Assembly (NCBI RefSeq): GCF_003129905.1
Contig: NZ_QFFM01000001.1
Span: 124,001-188,000, forward strand
DNA from: Bifidobacterium callitrichidarum
GTDB taxonomy: Bacteria; Actinomycetota; Actinomycetes; Actinomycetales; Bifidobacteriaceae
Length of the DNA stretch: 64,000 bases
Direction of reading: 5' to 3'
Part shown: positions 33,725 to 42,632 of the stretch, piece after piece
Position numbering within the stretch: the first letter of the stretch is position 1
How the letters are laid out: every line of letters begins with the position of its first letter
Notes under the pieces: generated by a model
What the model was told of the DNA's origin: nothing
Database searches by the model: none
The model's input: the letters and a program-made list of their open reading frames with translations, nothing else
Position numbers and translations under genes: made by a program

Positions 33725-33877
33725 TTTCGTTTGTGCGGTCATGTCGTGCCACGAGCAGCGCAATTGCTTTGAGGAATAAGCAAAAACCGTTGAAAAATCA
33801 GCGTTTCGCGCAAAATCACCCTTATGTTTGCCTTAACATTCACGCCAGCGCTCCTCAACTCGACTGAGACACGCCGC

Positions 33878-33906
33878 AACTGAGTTGAACTGAGTACTCA
33901 CTCAGG
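33878..33906. promoter_or_regulatory. AACTGAGT operator cluster in the sugar operon promoter
   Basis: AACTGAGT at 33878 and 33888, then ACTCACTCAGG; adjacent GATATAGTT may be the -10 region. Same core as the palindrome after tetR and similar to the operator before tetR, so the TetR protein is the likely ligand. Confidence 0.72.
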
Positions 33907-34010
33907 ATATAGTTAAGCCATCGGTTGAACGAACAGCCGTGGAAACCAACACCATCCACACCAATCAAGCCAAGTCGTTATTGACGCAGCCAAAGTTCGA
34001 GGAGGAACAG

Positions 34011-35333
34011 ATGAAAGGCACATTGAAGACGAAGGCGATCAGGCTCATGGCCGCAGTGGCGGCCGGCGCCACCCTGCTGTCGGTCGCGGCATGCGGCGCG
34101 CAGCCGGGCGGCGGCTCCGCCAAGGCCACCGGCGCGAACGCCACCGTATGGAGCCTCACGGACAGCACGTGGGCCTCCGTCCAGCAGACCTTCGAGGACT
34201 GGAACAAGGCCAATCCGGACGCGCAGATCAAGAACGAGTCCTTCGCCAACGACTCCTACAAGGAGAAGATCCGCACCGCCATCGGCTCCGGCAACGCGCC
34301 CACCCTCGTCCTGAGCTGGGGCGGCTCCCCGGTCACCGACTACTGGACCAACAAGAACATCATCGACCTCACCTCCGATCTGGACTCCGTGGTCAAGGAG
34401 AAGGTGCTCGACTCCGTGGCCGCCGAAGGCTACCGCGACGACAAGCTCGTGGCCGTGCCCGTGGGCCAGGTCCAGCCCGCCATCCTGTGGACCAACAAGG
34501 CCGTGCTCAAGGAAGCCGGCATCTCCGACGCCCCGCAGACCTGGGACGAACTGCTCGACGACGTGGCCAAGCTCAAGGACGCCGGCAAGACCCCGATCGC
34601 CCTGGCCGGCGGCAGCAAGTGGCCCTACCTGATGTGGGCCGCCTACCTCATCGACCGCATCGGCGGCCCGGACGTGATGCAGAACATCCTCGACGGCAAG
34701 AAGGACGCCTGGTCCGACCCGGCCGTCATCGAGGCCATGACCAAGATCCAGGACCTCGTGGACGCCGGCGCGTTCGGCGACAGCTACCAGTCCATGTCCG
34801 CCGACGACAAGAAGGACACCGCCCTGCTCGCCAACGGCCAGGCCGGCTTCGACCTTATGGGCTCCTGGGTGTACGCCGACTTCGGCACCATCAACGCGGA
34901 CTTCGCCAAGAACGACCTCGGCTACGCGGCCTTCCCGGCCGTCGAAGGCGGCAAGGGCGACCCGTCCATGCTCACCGGCAACCTCGCCAACTACTGGTCC
35001 GTGGCCGCCTCCGCGGGCAAGGAATCCCAGCAGACCGCCATCAAGTATCTCAAGGAGAACACCTACTCCGACGGCATCGTGGACGGCCTGCTCTCCAGCG
35101 GCGGTGTGCCCCCGGTCAAGGGCATCGAGGACAAGGTCAAGTCCGCCGATGACGGCACCGGCTTCCTCACCTACGTCTACGACTCCGTGAAGAACGCCTC
35201 CAACTACCAGCTCTCCCTCGACGTGGCCCTGCCCGCCGACCAGGGCCAGGCGCTGCTCAACAACCTCGAACAGGTCTTCCTCAAGCAGATCACCCCGCAG
35301 CAGTTCGCGGACGCGATGAACAAGACCCTGTAA
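34011..35333 (+). CDS. Sugar ABC transporter substrate-binding lipoprotein
   Basis: 440 residues from ATG 34011 with GAGGAGGAA 4 bases upstream. Signal peptide with lipobox TLLSVAACG (Cys28). The body is a cluster-B (family 1) sugar-binding protein: TVWSLTDSTWASVQQTFEDW, APTLVLSWGGSPVTDYWTNK, NGQAGFDLMGSWVYADF. It is followed by two permeases and a GH120 enzyme and preceded by TetR, so the ligand is probably a xylo-oligosaccharide (inference). No ATPase is encoded; a shared MsiK-type ATPase elsewhere is usual in bifidobacteria. Confidence 0.93.
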   Translation: MKGTLKTKAIRLMAAVAAGATLLSVAACGAQPGGGSAKATGANATVWSLTDSTWASVQQTFEDWNKANPDAQIKNESFANDSYKEKIRTAIGSGNAPTLVLSWGGSPVTDYWTNKNIIDLTSDLDSVVKEKVLDSVAAEGYRDDKLVAVPVGQVQPAILWTNKAVLKEAGISDAPQTWDELLDDVAKLKDAGKTPIALAGGSKWPYLMWAAYLIDRIGGPDVMQNILDGKKDAWSDPAVIEAMTKIQDLVDAGAFGDSYQSMSADDKKDTALLANGQAGFDLMGSWVYADFGTINADFAKNDLGYAAFPAVEGGKGDPSMLTGNLANYWSVAASAGKESQQTAIKYLKENTYSDGIVDGLLSSGGVPPVKGIEDKVKSADDGTGFLTYVYDSVKNASNYQLSLDVALPADQGQALLNNLEQVFLKQITPQQFADAMNKTL

Positions 35334-35489
35334 ATCCGACTGCCGCCAGCGGCCGGGGCGCGGGACGGGGACGATCGATGCGCGTCGATTCCCATCTCCG
35401 CTTCCGCCCACGTTCCGGGCCCCGCCGCCGGCACCTACGGCTCCCTCCCCGCACCGTAGCGGGGGAGCCCAGTGACAAGAGAGGACATC

Positions 35490-36464
35490 ATGTCATTCGT
35501 TTCCAAGGCCGTCGCGCAGCCCAAGCCCGCCCGCGCGGCCGTTTCATCCAACAAATCCGCCAAAACCGCGGCCAAATCCACCAAGTCCGGCAAGCTCCAC
35601 AAGGGTCCGTCCCTGTGGTACACGGCCCCGGCCCTCATCTTCTTCGGCATCTTCGCCCTCATTCCGCTGGTCGGCGTGCTCGTGCTGTCCTTCATGAACT
35701 GGGACGGCCTGGGCGCCATCACCTTCAACGGCCTGGGCAACTGGGTGCGCATGTTCTCCGACCCGCTGGTCATGAACGCCTTCAAGCTCACCATCATCCT
35801 GACCATCGTGAGCTGGGCCGTCCAGACCCCGATCTGCATCCTGCTCGGCACCTTCATGGCCGGCACGCAGAAGTACCGCGCGTTCCTCGCCGTCTTCTAC
35901 TTCCTGCCTCTGCTCTTCAGCTCCACCGCCGTGGCCATCACCTGGAAGAACCTTCTGGACCCGAACTTCGGCGTGGGTAAGGCGTTCGGCATCGGCTGGC
36001 TGGCGCACAACTGGCTCGGCGACCCCAAGACCGCCCTGTGGACCGTGATCTTCGTGGTCTCCTGGTGCTTCATCCCGCTGCACTCGCTGCTCTACCAGGG
36101 CGCCGTCCGCCAGATTCCGCAGACCATGTACGAGGCCGCCACCATCGACGGCGCCGGCCCGATCCGCCAGTTCTTCTCCATCACCCTGCCACAGCTCAAG
36201 TACACCTTCGCCACCGACTCCACGCTGATGATCGTCGGCTCGCTGACCTACTTCGATCTGGTGTACGTGATGACCGGCGGCGGCCCCGGCAACGCCACCC
36301 GCATCCTGCCGCTCGACATGTACCTCAAGGGCTTCAAGAGCTACGACATGGGCGGTGCGTCCGTGGTGGGCGTGATCATCCTCGCCCTGGGCATCGCGGT
36401 ATCGCTGATCCTCAACAAGCTGTCCGGTTCGGACAAGATGGAAAGCCAGATGGAAGGCGCCTGA
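35490..36464 (+). CDS. Sugar ABC transporter permease (first)
   Basis: 324 residues from ATG 35490 (GAGAGGA upstream). An Ala/Lys-rich cytosolic N-terminus is followed by six membrane helices (LWYTAPALIFFGIFALIPLV first). The permease EAA loop is YEAATIDGAGPIRQFFSITL. GGGPGNATRILPLDMYLKGF is typical of MalF/LacF-type subunits (CUT1). Second gene of the transporter operon; six bases before the next start. Confidence 0.94.
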   Translation: MSFVSKAVAQPKPARAAVSSNKSAKTAAKSTKSGKLHKGPSLWYTAPALIFFGIFALIPLVGVLVLSFMNWDGLGAITFNGLGNWVRMFSDPLVMNAFKLTIILTIVSWAVQTPICILLGTFMAGTQKYRAFLAVFYFLPLLFSSTAVAITWKNLLDPNFGVGKAFGIGWLAHNWLGDPKTALWTVIFVVSWCFIPLHSLLYQGAVRQIPQTMYEAATIDGAGPIRQFFSITLPQLKYTFATDSTLMIVGSLTYFDLVYVMTGGGPGNATRILPLDMYLKGFKSYDMGGASVVGVIILALGIAVSLILNKLSGSDKMESQMEGA

Positions 36465-36470
36465 TCAATC

Positions 36471-37301
36471 ATGATTCGCATCAAGAACAAGCAATACAAC
36501 ATCGTCGGCGGATTCCTCGGCTGGTTCTGGTTCGCCCTCATCGTCATCCCGATCTACTACATCGTGGTCACGTCCCTGCGCGACCAGAGCGAGATCTACT
36601 CCCAGAACCCGCTCTCCCTGCCCAAGCACTTCACGTTCGCCGCGTATGGGCGCGTGTTCGCCAACGACTTCCTGCTGTACATCGGCAACACGCTGTTCGT
36701 CACCATCGTGACCGTGGCGCTGATCCTCCTGGTCACCGTGATGGCCGCCTATGCCATCACCCGCCGTGCGGACGCCGGCGCACGCGCCATCTACAAGGTG
36801 ATCATCACGGGCCTGGCCATCCCGATGCAGGCCACCATCATCCCGGTGTATTACCTGATCATCCAGATGGGCCTGTACGACACGCTCTGGGCCATCATCC
36901 TGCCCTCGGTGGGCTTCGCCATCCCGATCACCGTCATGATTCTGTGCAACTTCCTGCGCGACATCCCGCAGTCGCTGTTCGAGGCCATGGAGGTGGACGG
37001 CGCCACCGAATGGAAGATCATGTGGCGGCTCGCCATCCCGATGATCAAGCCGGCCATCATCACCGTCTCCATCTACGACGCGCTGCAGGTCTGGAACGGG
37101 TTCCTCTTCCCCCTGATCCTGACCCAAAGCTCCTCGAACCGCGTAATCACCCTGAGCCTGTGGGCGTTCCAGGGCCAGTTCACCGTGGATATCCCCGGCA
37201 TCCTCGCCGCCGTGGTGGTCTCGGTGATTCCGATCCTGACCGCCTACATCATCGGCCGCAAGCAGATGGTCGCCGGCCTGACCGCCGGATTCAGCAAGTA
37301 A
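36471..37301 (+). CDS. Sugar ABC transporter permease (second)
   Basis: 276 residues with six membrane helices and the MalG-type EAA loop FEAMEVDGATEWKIMWRLAI. The start ATG at 36471 follows the first permease stop by 6 bases, so the pair is co-translated. It forms the channel with the preceding gene product. The C-terminal GRKQMVAGLTAGFSK is typical of CUT1 permeases. A REP-like element separates it from the GH120 gene. Confidence 0.94.
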   Translation: MIRIKNKQYNIVGGFLGWFWFALIVIPIYYIVVTSLRDQSEIYSQNPLSLPKHFTFAAYGRVFANDFLLYIGNTLFVTIVTVALILLVTVMAAYAITRRADAGARAIYKVIITGLAIPMQATIIPVYYLIIQMGLYDTLWAIILPSVGFAIPITVMILCNFLRDIPQSLFEAMEVDGATEWKIMWRLAIPMIKPAIITVSIYDALQVWNGFLFPLILTQSSSNRVITLSLWAFQGQFTVDIPGILAAVVVSVIPILTAYIIGRKQMVAGLTAGFSK

Positions 37302-37350
37302 TCACCAACTAAGGCGTTGTTGCGTTAAGGCCGGCATGGTTTCTTTTCTC

Positions 37351-37400
37351 GGCTCCCCTTGTCAGGGGAGCTGTCGGCGGAGCCGACTGAGGGGTAGTCC
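37351..37400 (+). repeat. REP-like element between permease and GH120 gene
   Basis: GGCTCCCCTTGTCAGGGGAG then GTCGGCGGAGCCGACTGAGG and GGTAGTCC. In mid-operon it may act as an mRNA stability or attenuation hairpin. Confidence 0.88.
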
Positions 37401-37470
37401 AACAGAATCCATGCCACCTTAGGCCAACGTGCCCTTTTCCAAGCTTTTTCAATCCGAAAGGAATGCTGAC

Positions 37471-39525
37471 ATGACTCAGCGCACACTTCATGTTTCAGCC
37501 GCGGCGGTCGGCGCCGCAGTACAGGACGGCGGTGAGGCCACGCCGTTCGCCGCGATATCGGCCGCAGCGGTCGTGGCCCGCCCCGGCGACACCGTGCTGG
37601 TGCACGAGGGCGTCTATCGCGAGCAGGTGAGCCCGGCCTTGGGCGGACTCAACGAATTCGCGCGCATCACCTACGCCGCGGCCCCCGGCGAGCACGCGGT
37701 GATCAAGGGCTCCGAGGTCGTCTCGGGCTGGGAGCCCGTGGCCGGCAAGCCGGGCGTGTGGCATGTGAGCGTGCCGAACGCGGTGTTCGGTGGGTTCAAC
37801 CCGTTCGCCAAGCCCCTCCGCGGCGACTGGCTGGAGCGGCCGAGCGACTGGACCATGAGCCTGGGCGAAGTGTATCTGGACGGCCGTTCGATGTACGAGG
37901 CGCCCAGCGTGGAGGCTGTCGCCGCCGCCGAGCCGCGCACGTTCGGCTACGGGCCGGACTGGGTGTCCGTCACCGAGCCGATCGACGACCCGTCCAAGAC
38001 CATCTGGCAGTGGCATGCCGAGGTAGGTGGCGACGTCACCGAGATTTGGGCCAACTTCCATGACGTCGACCCGAACGGGCACCTGACCGAAATCAACGTG
38101 CGTGAGACCTGCTTCTATCCGGAGCTCCCAGGCCGCGACTACATCACCGTGCGTGGTTTCGAGCTGGCGCAGGCCGCCTGCGGCTGGGCCCCGCCCACCG
38201 GCGACCAGAAGGGGCTCATCGGCACGCATTGGTCGAAGGGCTGGATCATCGAGGACAACGACATCCACGACGCCCGCTGCTCCGGCGTGAGCCTGGGCAA
38301 GGACGGTGTGACCGGCGACAACGAGGCGTCCCGCTTCGGCCGCAAGCCCGGCTACCAGATCCAGCAGGAGGTGGTGTTCCGCGCCATCCGTCACGGCTGG
38401 TCGCGCGAGACGGTCGGCGGGCACATCGTGCGCCGCAACCACATCCACGACTGCGGCCAGAACGGCATCGTGGGCCACATGGGCTGCGCGTTCAGCCTCA
38501 TCGAGGACAACCACATCCACCACATCGCCACCAAGCGCGAGTTCTTCGGCCATGAGATCGCGGGCATCAAGTTCCACGCCGCCATCGACACGGTCATCCG
38601 TCACAACCACATCCACGACTGCACGTTGGGCACCTGGCTGGACTGGGAGCTGCAGGGCACCCGCGTGACCCGCAACATCTACCACGACAACTGGCGCGAC
38701 TTCATGATCGAGGTCACCTCCGGCCCCTGCCTGTTCGACAACAACGTGTTCGGCTCGTTCTACGCCATGGACAACGTGGCGCAGGGCAGCGCGTTCGTGC
38801 ACAACCTGTTCTGCGGCACCGTGCAGCCGCGCAAGGTGCTCAACCGCTCCACGCCGTACCACCTGCCGCATTCCACCGCCGTGGCCGGATACGCCTGCGT
38901 GTACGGCGGCGACGACCGCTTCTACCAGAACGTGTTCGTGGGCGGCCCGGAGTTCAGCGCGGTCACGCGCCGCGGCACCGCCTACGCCGACGGCTCGCCG
39001 GTCTCCGAGGCCGAATACATGGAGCGCGTGCACGTCAACGACCCGGGCGACGTGGAGATGTTCGAGCAGGTGCCCCAGCCGATGTACATCGACGGCAACG
39101 CCTACCTGCGCGGCGGTGACGGCCGGGTGGCCCCCTCGTTCGACCGTGAGGAGCACAAGTACGTGGCCGGTGCCGGCGCGACCGGTGCGGATGCGGGCGC
39201 CGCGTCCGCCGAGCCGGTCGGGCCCGATGGCGTCGCGGAGGCCAATCGTCTGGCCGCCAAGGCGCAGGCGCACGTCGTGACGGAGGCGGACGGCTCGGTC
39301 TGGCTGGACATGGACGTGGATCCGGGCCTGCTCGGCCTGCCGACCGTGACGGTAAACACCGAGCTGCTCGGCACCCCGCGCATCGTCACCGAACCGTACG
39401 AGAACCCGGACGGCACCGCGCTCGCCGTCGATACGGACCTCACCGGAGCCCCGCGCGGCGAGCACCCGACGCCCGGCCCCGTCGAAAGCCTCACCCCCGG
39501 CCGCAACCGTATCCGTCTGGCCTGA
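37471..39525 (+). CDS. GH120 beta-xylosidase (right-handed beta-helix)
   Basis: 684 residues from ATG 37471 (GAAAGGA 8 bases upstream), no signal peptide, so cytosolic. Beta-helix coils with repeated NHIHD words (RRNHIHDCGQNGIVG, IEDNHIHHIATK, IRHNHIHDCTLG) are interrupted by a beta-sandwich-like part. Asp391 in TWLDWELQG and Glu414 in DFMIEVTSGP are 23 residues apart, the same spacing as nucleophile Asp382 and acid/base Glu405 of Thermoanaerobacterium XylC, the GH120 type enzyme. It should release xylose from xylo-oligosaccharides imported by the preceding ABC genes. Length fits the family plus a longer C-terminal tail. Confidence 0.88.
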   Translation: MTQRTLHVSAAAVGAAVQDGGEATPFAAISAAAVVARPGDTVLVHEGVYREQVSPALGGLNEFARITYAAAPGEHAVIKGSEVVSGWEPVAGKPGVWHVSVPNAVFGGFNPFAKPLRGDWLERPSDWTMSLGEVYLDGRSMYEAPSVEAVAAAEPRTFGYGPDWVSVTEPIDDPSKTIWQWHAEVGGDVTEIWANFHDVDPNGHLTEINVRETCFYPELPGRDYITVRGFELAQAACGWAPPTGDQKGLIGTHWSKGWIIEDNDIHDARCSGVSLGKDGVTGDNEASRFGRKPGYQIQQEVVFRAIRHGWSRETVGGHIVRRNHIHDCGQNGIVGHMGCAFSLIEDNHIHHIATKREFFGHEIAGIKFHAAIDTVIRHNHIHDCTLGTWLDWELQGTRVTRNIYHDNWRDFMIEVTSGPCLFDNNVFGSFYAMDNVAQGSAFVHNLFCGTVQPRKVLNRSTPYHLPHSTAVAGYACVYGGDDRFYQNVFVGGPEFSAVTRRGTAYADGSPVSEAEYMERVHVNDPGDVEMFEQVPQPMYIDGNAYLRGGDGRVAPSFDREEHKYVAGAGATGADAGAASAEPVGPDGVAEANRLAAKAQAHVVTEADGSVWLDMDVDPGLLGLPTVTVNTELLGTPRIVTEPYENPDGTALAVDTDLTGAPRGEHPTPGPVESLTPGRNRIRLA

Positions 39526-39547
39526 AACGTTCGGCAATACCATTGAC

Positions 39548-39603
39548 GAGCTCTCGGGCGTGCTGCCGAAATCACCTGGTTCCGGCAGCACGCCCGAGAG
39601 CTC
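39548..39603. terminator. 21-bp perfect hairpin, bidirectional terminator
   Basis: Arms 39548-39568 and 39583-39603 are perfectly complementary (GAGCTCTCGGGCGTGCTGCC plus one base) with a 14-base loop. It lies between the convergent GH120 and DUF4143 ATPase genes. Confidence 0.88.
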
Positions 39604-39618
39604 TTGATAATCACCTCG

Positions 39619-40803
39619 TCATTGGGCCGATGCGCCGTCCCGTTGCTTGCCGGTCAGCCAATCGGCGGCTGTGGTGACATGGATGCCTTGCGATACGTAG
39701 CTTTGCTCGACCCGGCTGACCACGTACTGCTGTTCTCGTGGCACGTCGAGTACGTCGCCGATCAAGGTCAGGTGCCGGGCGAACCGGTCGTGGTAGGTCT
39801 GCCCGGATTTGATTTCGATCATCAGGCGGTTGTTCGGGTCGGTGAAGTCCAGCAGATCCACCTCAACCTTGCTGGCGTCGCGGTAGAAGAACAGTTGGGG
39901 GTCCCTCCCGGCGTTCAGATGCTGTTTCATGGTTTCGGCGATGATGAGGTTCTCGAAGATGTCGCCGAACTTCGGATGGGCGATCAGCGCCTCGACCGTA
40001 CGAATGCCAAGGAGATGGCACAGCAGACCGGTGTCGTAGAAATAGAGCTTCGGCGTCTTGACCACCTGCTTGCGGGCATTGGTGTAGAACGGCATGAGGT
40101 GGAACGCCAGATAGCTTGATTCCAGAATGGACATCCACGCCTTTACGGTCCGTGGGCTCACGCCAAGCTCGTTGGCGATGTTCGTGTAATTCACCAGGGC
40201 ACCGGAACTCAGTGCGCACAGGGTCAGGAATCGGCGGAAATCCGCCAAATTACGTACGTCGAGATATTCGGAGACATCACGTTCGATATAGGTGTCGACG
40301 TAGTTCGAGAAGAACACGGCAAGCGGCATCCCAGTGTCATAAATACGCGGGTATCCGCCTTGCAGCATGAACGCATCCGGCGTAAGCGTCTGATCGGCTT
40401 GAACCGCTTCCTGATATGAGAACGGAAGCAGCTTAACCAGGCCGACCCTGCCGGCCAGCGATTGCCGGATGCGCTTGAGCAGCAGGAAATTCTGCGAGCC
40501 GGACAGCACGTACTGCCCCTGTCCACCGCGCTCGTCGGACGCCACCTGAATCATGGAAAACAGATCAGGGGCGTACTGCGCCTCATCCACGATCAATTTG
40601 GACGGACGCTGTCGAATGAACCCCACCGGGTCATCGATGGCGGCCTTGCGCGTCCCTGGGTTCTCCAGATTCACATAGTCGTAGTCCGGGAACATGGCCT
40701 TGGCCAGAGTGGATTTGCCGCTTTGCCGCGGGCCGGTGATGGAGATCACGGGGAACCATTGCGCCAGCTGTTTGGCTTGTTTTCCGAGCAGTCGTGGAAT
40801 CAT
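39619..40803 (-). CDS. AAA ATPase with DUF4143 (COG1373)
   Basis: 394 residues from ATG 40803. Walker A ITGPRQSGKSTLAKAMF, Walker B SKLIVDEAQYAPDL, and sensor QYVLSGSQNFLLL are in the N-terminal AAA domain. A helix-turn-helix region follows (NYTNIANELGVSPRTVKAWM), then the DUF4143 nuclease-like domain with IFENLIIAETMKQ, LFFYRDASKVEVDLLDF and LMIEIKSGQTYHD (PD-(D/E)xK-like). Function of the family is not established; it is widespread in gut bacteria. Four direct repeats at 23-bp spacing lie immediately upstream. Confidence 0.9.
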   Translation of the reverse strand: MIPRLLGKQAKQLAQWFPVISITGPRQSGKSTLAKAMFPDYDYVNLENPGTRKAAIDDPVGFIRQRPSKLIVDEAQYAPDLFSMIQVASDERGGQGQYVLSGSQNFLLLKRIRQSLAGRVGLVKLLPFSYQEAVQADQTLTPDAFMLQGGYPRIYDTGMPLAVFFSNYVDTYIERDVSEYLDVRNLADFRRFLTLCALSSGALVNYTNIANELGVSPRTVKAWMSILESSYLAFHLMPFYTNARKQVVKTPKLYFYDTGLLCHLLGIRTVEALIAHPKFGDIFENLIIAETMKQHLNAGRDPQLFFYRDASKVEVDLLDFTDPNNRLMIEIKSGQTYHDRFARHLTLIGDVLDVPREQQYVVSRVEQSYVSQGIHVTTAADWLTGKQRDGASAQ

Positions 40804-40817
40804 CGTCGTCTTCCCCT

Positions 40818-40902
40818 CATGATCATGCAGTAGTGATTACCATAATCCTACATTAGAAATCCCCGTAATCCTACATTAGGAAAAACCATAATCTGACAGT
40901 AG
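40818..40902. promoter_or_regulatory. Four 16-bp sites at 23-bp spacing upstream of the DUF4143 ATPase gene
   Basis: CATGATCATGCAGTAG (40818), CATAATCCTACATTAG (40841), CGTAATCCTACATTAG (40864), CATAATCTGACAGTAG (40887); every start is exactly 23 bases after the last. On the gene's strand the core is CTAATGTAGGATTATG, sharing CTAATGTA with the array upstream of the AlbA_2 regulator. Confidence 0.85.
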
Positions 40903-41014
40903 CGTGATTCGCGATTCGAGGCGGGACCGGGTGCGGCTGACACCACCAAAGCCGCCGATATCGCACCGGAAATCACCCTTCCCCGATTCGGCGGCTTGCG
41001 TTAGGCTAGAGCGC

Positions 41015-42466
41015 GTGACTGAATCTTCGAATACTGAACTCCGCATTGCCGTGATCGGCGCCGGCCCGGCCGGTGTCTACTCCTCCGATATCTTCCTGCG
41101 CCAGCTCAAGAAGCTGGGCAAGGAGCTGGGCCTCGGCACCGAAGCCCGCATCGACCTGTTCGAGAAGCTGCCCGTGCCGTTCGGCCTGGTGCGCTACGGC
41201 GTGGCCCCCGACCACCCCTCCATCAAGTTCATCGCCTCCGCGCTCGAGAAGACCCTCGACAACCCGGACATCCACCTCTACTGCGACGTGGAGTTCGGCA
41301 AGGACGTGACCCTCGAGGACCTCCTCGCCCGTTACGACGCCGTGCTCTTCGCCACCGGCGCGGTCAAGGACAAGCCGCTCGGCCTGCCCGGCGCCGACCT
41401 GGACGGCGTGTATGGCGCCGCCAAGTTCGTCGAATGGTACGACGGCTACCCCACCGGCGCCCGCGAGTGGCCGCTGACCGCCGAGAACGTGGCCGTGATC
41501 GGCGGCGGCAACGTGGCCATGGACGTGGCCCGCGAGCTCATGCGCAACGCGGACGACCTCAAGGCCAAGACCGACATCCCGGACAACGTCTACGAGGGCA
41601 TCCAGAACAACAAGGCCAAGGTGCTGCACCTGTTCATCCGCCGCGGCGTGGCCCAGGCCAAGTTCAGCGTGCAGGAGCTGCGCGAGATGGAGAAGCTGCC
41701 CGGCGTGCAGCTCATCATCAACGAGGACGACTTCGACCTTGACGACGAAACCATCGAGGTGGCCGGCAAGGACAAGCTCACCCGCCAGATGGTCGAGGAG
41801 CTGTTCGCCATCCGCGAGATGGCCGAGGACATGGAAGACGACGGCGACGTGGACTTCGAGGGCAACCCGGCCGACCGCAAGTACTACATCCACTTCAACT
41901 CCGCTCCCACCGAGGTGCTCGGCGAGGACGGCAAGGTGACCGCCATCCGCGTGGAGCGCACCGAGACCGGCGCCGACGGCAAGATGCACCGCACCGGCGA
42001 ATTCACCGACTACCCGGTCGAGGCCGTCTACCACGCCATCGGCTACAAGCCGGCCGAGGCCCCCGGCATCGCCTACGACGAGCATGGCGCCCACCTGGCC
42101 AACGCCAACGGCGACGGCCGCATCACCACCGAAGCCGAAGGCGGCGAGGTGCGCGAACGCCTCTACGCCACCGGTTGGGCCAAGCGCGGCCCGGTGGGCC
42201 TGATCGGCTCCACCAAGTCCGACGCCCTGGCCATCGTGACCAACATGCTTGAGGACCTGGCCAAGGCCGCCGAGGGCGGTCGCGTGGCCGCCGACCGCGA
42301 CCCCGAATCCATCGACCGCCTGCTGGCCGAGCGTGGCGTCAAGCCCATCGACTTCGCCGGCTGGAAGAAGGTGGACGCCTTCGAACGCGCCGAGGGCGCC
42401 AAGGAAGGCCGCGAGCACAAGAAGGTCATCGAGCCCGCCCAGATGCGCGAGCTCGCCCACGCCTGA
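41015..42466 (+). CDS. Ferredoxin/flavodoxin-NADP+ reductase (FprA-like)
   Basis: 483 residues from GTG 41015. The FAD-binding GxGxxG is VIGAGPAGVYSSD, then KLPVPFGLVRYGVAPDHPS and FATGAVKDKPLGLPGADLDG. The NADP-binding site is VAVIGGGNVAMDVARELM. A closing region YATGWAKRGPVGLIGSTKSDA is typical of adrenodoxin-reductase/FprA enzymes that transfer electrons between NADPH and ferredoxin. TAGGCT at 41002-41007 is placed like a -10 box 8 bases before the GTG, so the message may be leaderless. The frame stays open upstream without similarity. Confidence 0.93.
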   Translation: MTESSNTELRIAVIGAGPAGVYSSDIFLRQLKKLGKELGLGTEARIDLFEKLPVPFGLVRYGVAPDHPSIKFIASALEKTLDNPDIHLYCDVEFGKDVTLEDLLARYDAVLFATGAVKDKPLGLPGADLDGVYGAAKFVEWYDGYPTGAREWPLTAENVAVIGGGNVAMDVARELMRNADDLKAKTDIPDNVYEGIQNNKAKVLHLFIRRGVAQAKFSVQELREMEKLPGVQLIINEDDFDLDDETIEVAGKDKLTRQMVEELFAIREMAEDMEDDGDVDFEGNPADRKYYIHFNSAPTEVLGEDGKVTAIRVERTETGADGKMHRTGEFTDYPVEAVYHAIGYKPAEAPGIAYDEHGAHLANANGDGRITTEAEGGEVRERLYATGWAKRGPVGLIGSTKSDALAIVTNMLEDLAKAAEGGRVAADRDPESIDRLLAERGVKPIDFAGWKKVDAFERAEGAKEGREHKKVIEPAQMRELAHA

Positions 42467-42512
42467 TTTTGAGGGCAAAAGTTGTTGCCGAGCCTGATGG
42501 CGCGGCTGATTC

Positions 42513-42632
42513 CGGCTCCCCTCGCTGAGGGGAGCTGTCGACCGCAGTGAGACTGAGGGGAGCCTGGCGGGTGAGTCCCGTGGTGCGCCCCGCAAGCGCT
42601 GTCAGCGACAGCTCCCCTCAGGGAGGGGAGCC
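42513..42632. repeat. Pair of REP-like elements, opposite orientations
   Basis: Plus copy from 42513 (GGCTCCCCTCGCTGAGGGGAG, then GACTGAGGGGAGCC) and minus copy ending at 42632 (CCCCTCAGGGAGGGGAGCC). Same head-to-head layout as 3728-3839. Confidence 0.88.

Noticed and set aside
37495..39591. Long antisense frame over the GH120 gene (and similar frames over htrA, fprA, scrP, the MFS genes)
   Set aside because: Val/His/Gly/Arg-rich frames opposite GC3-biased genes; no domain pattern and no ribosome-binding site.
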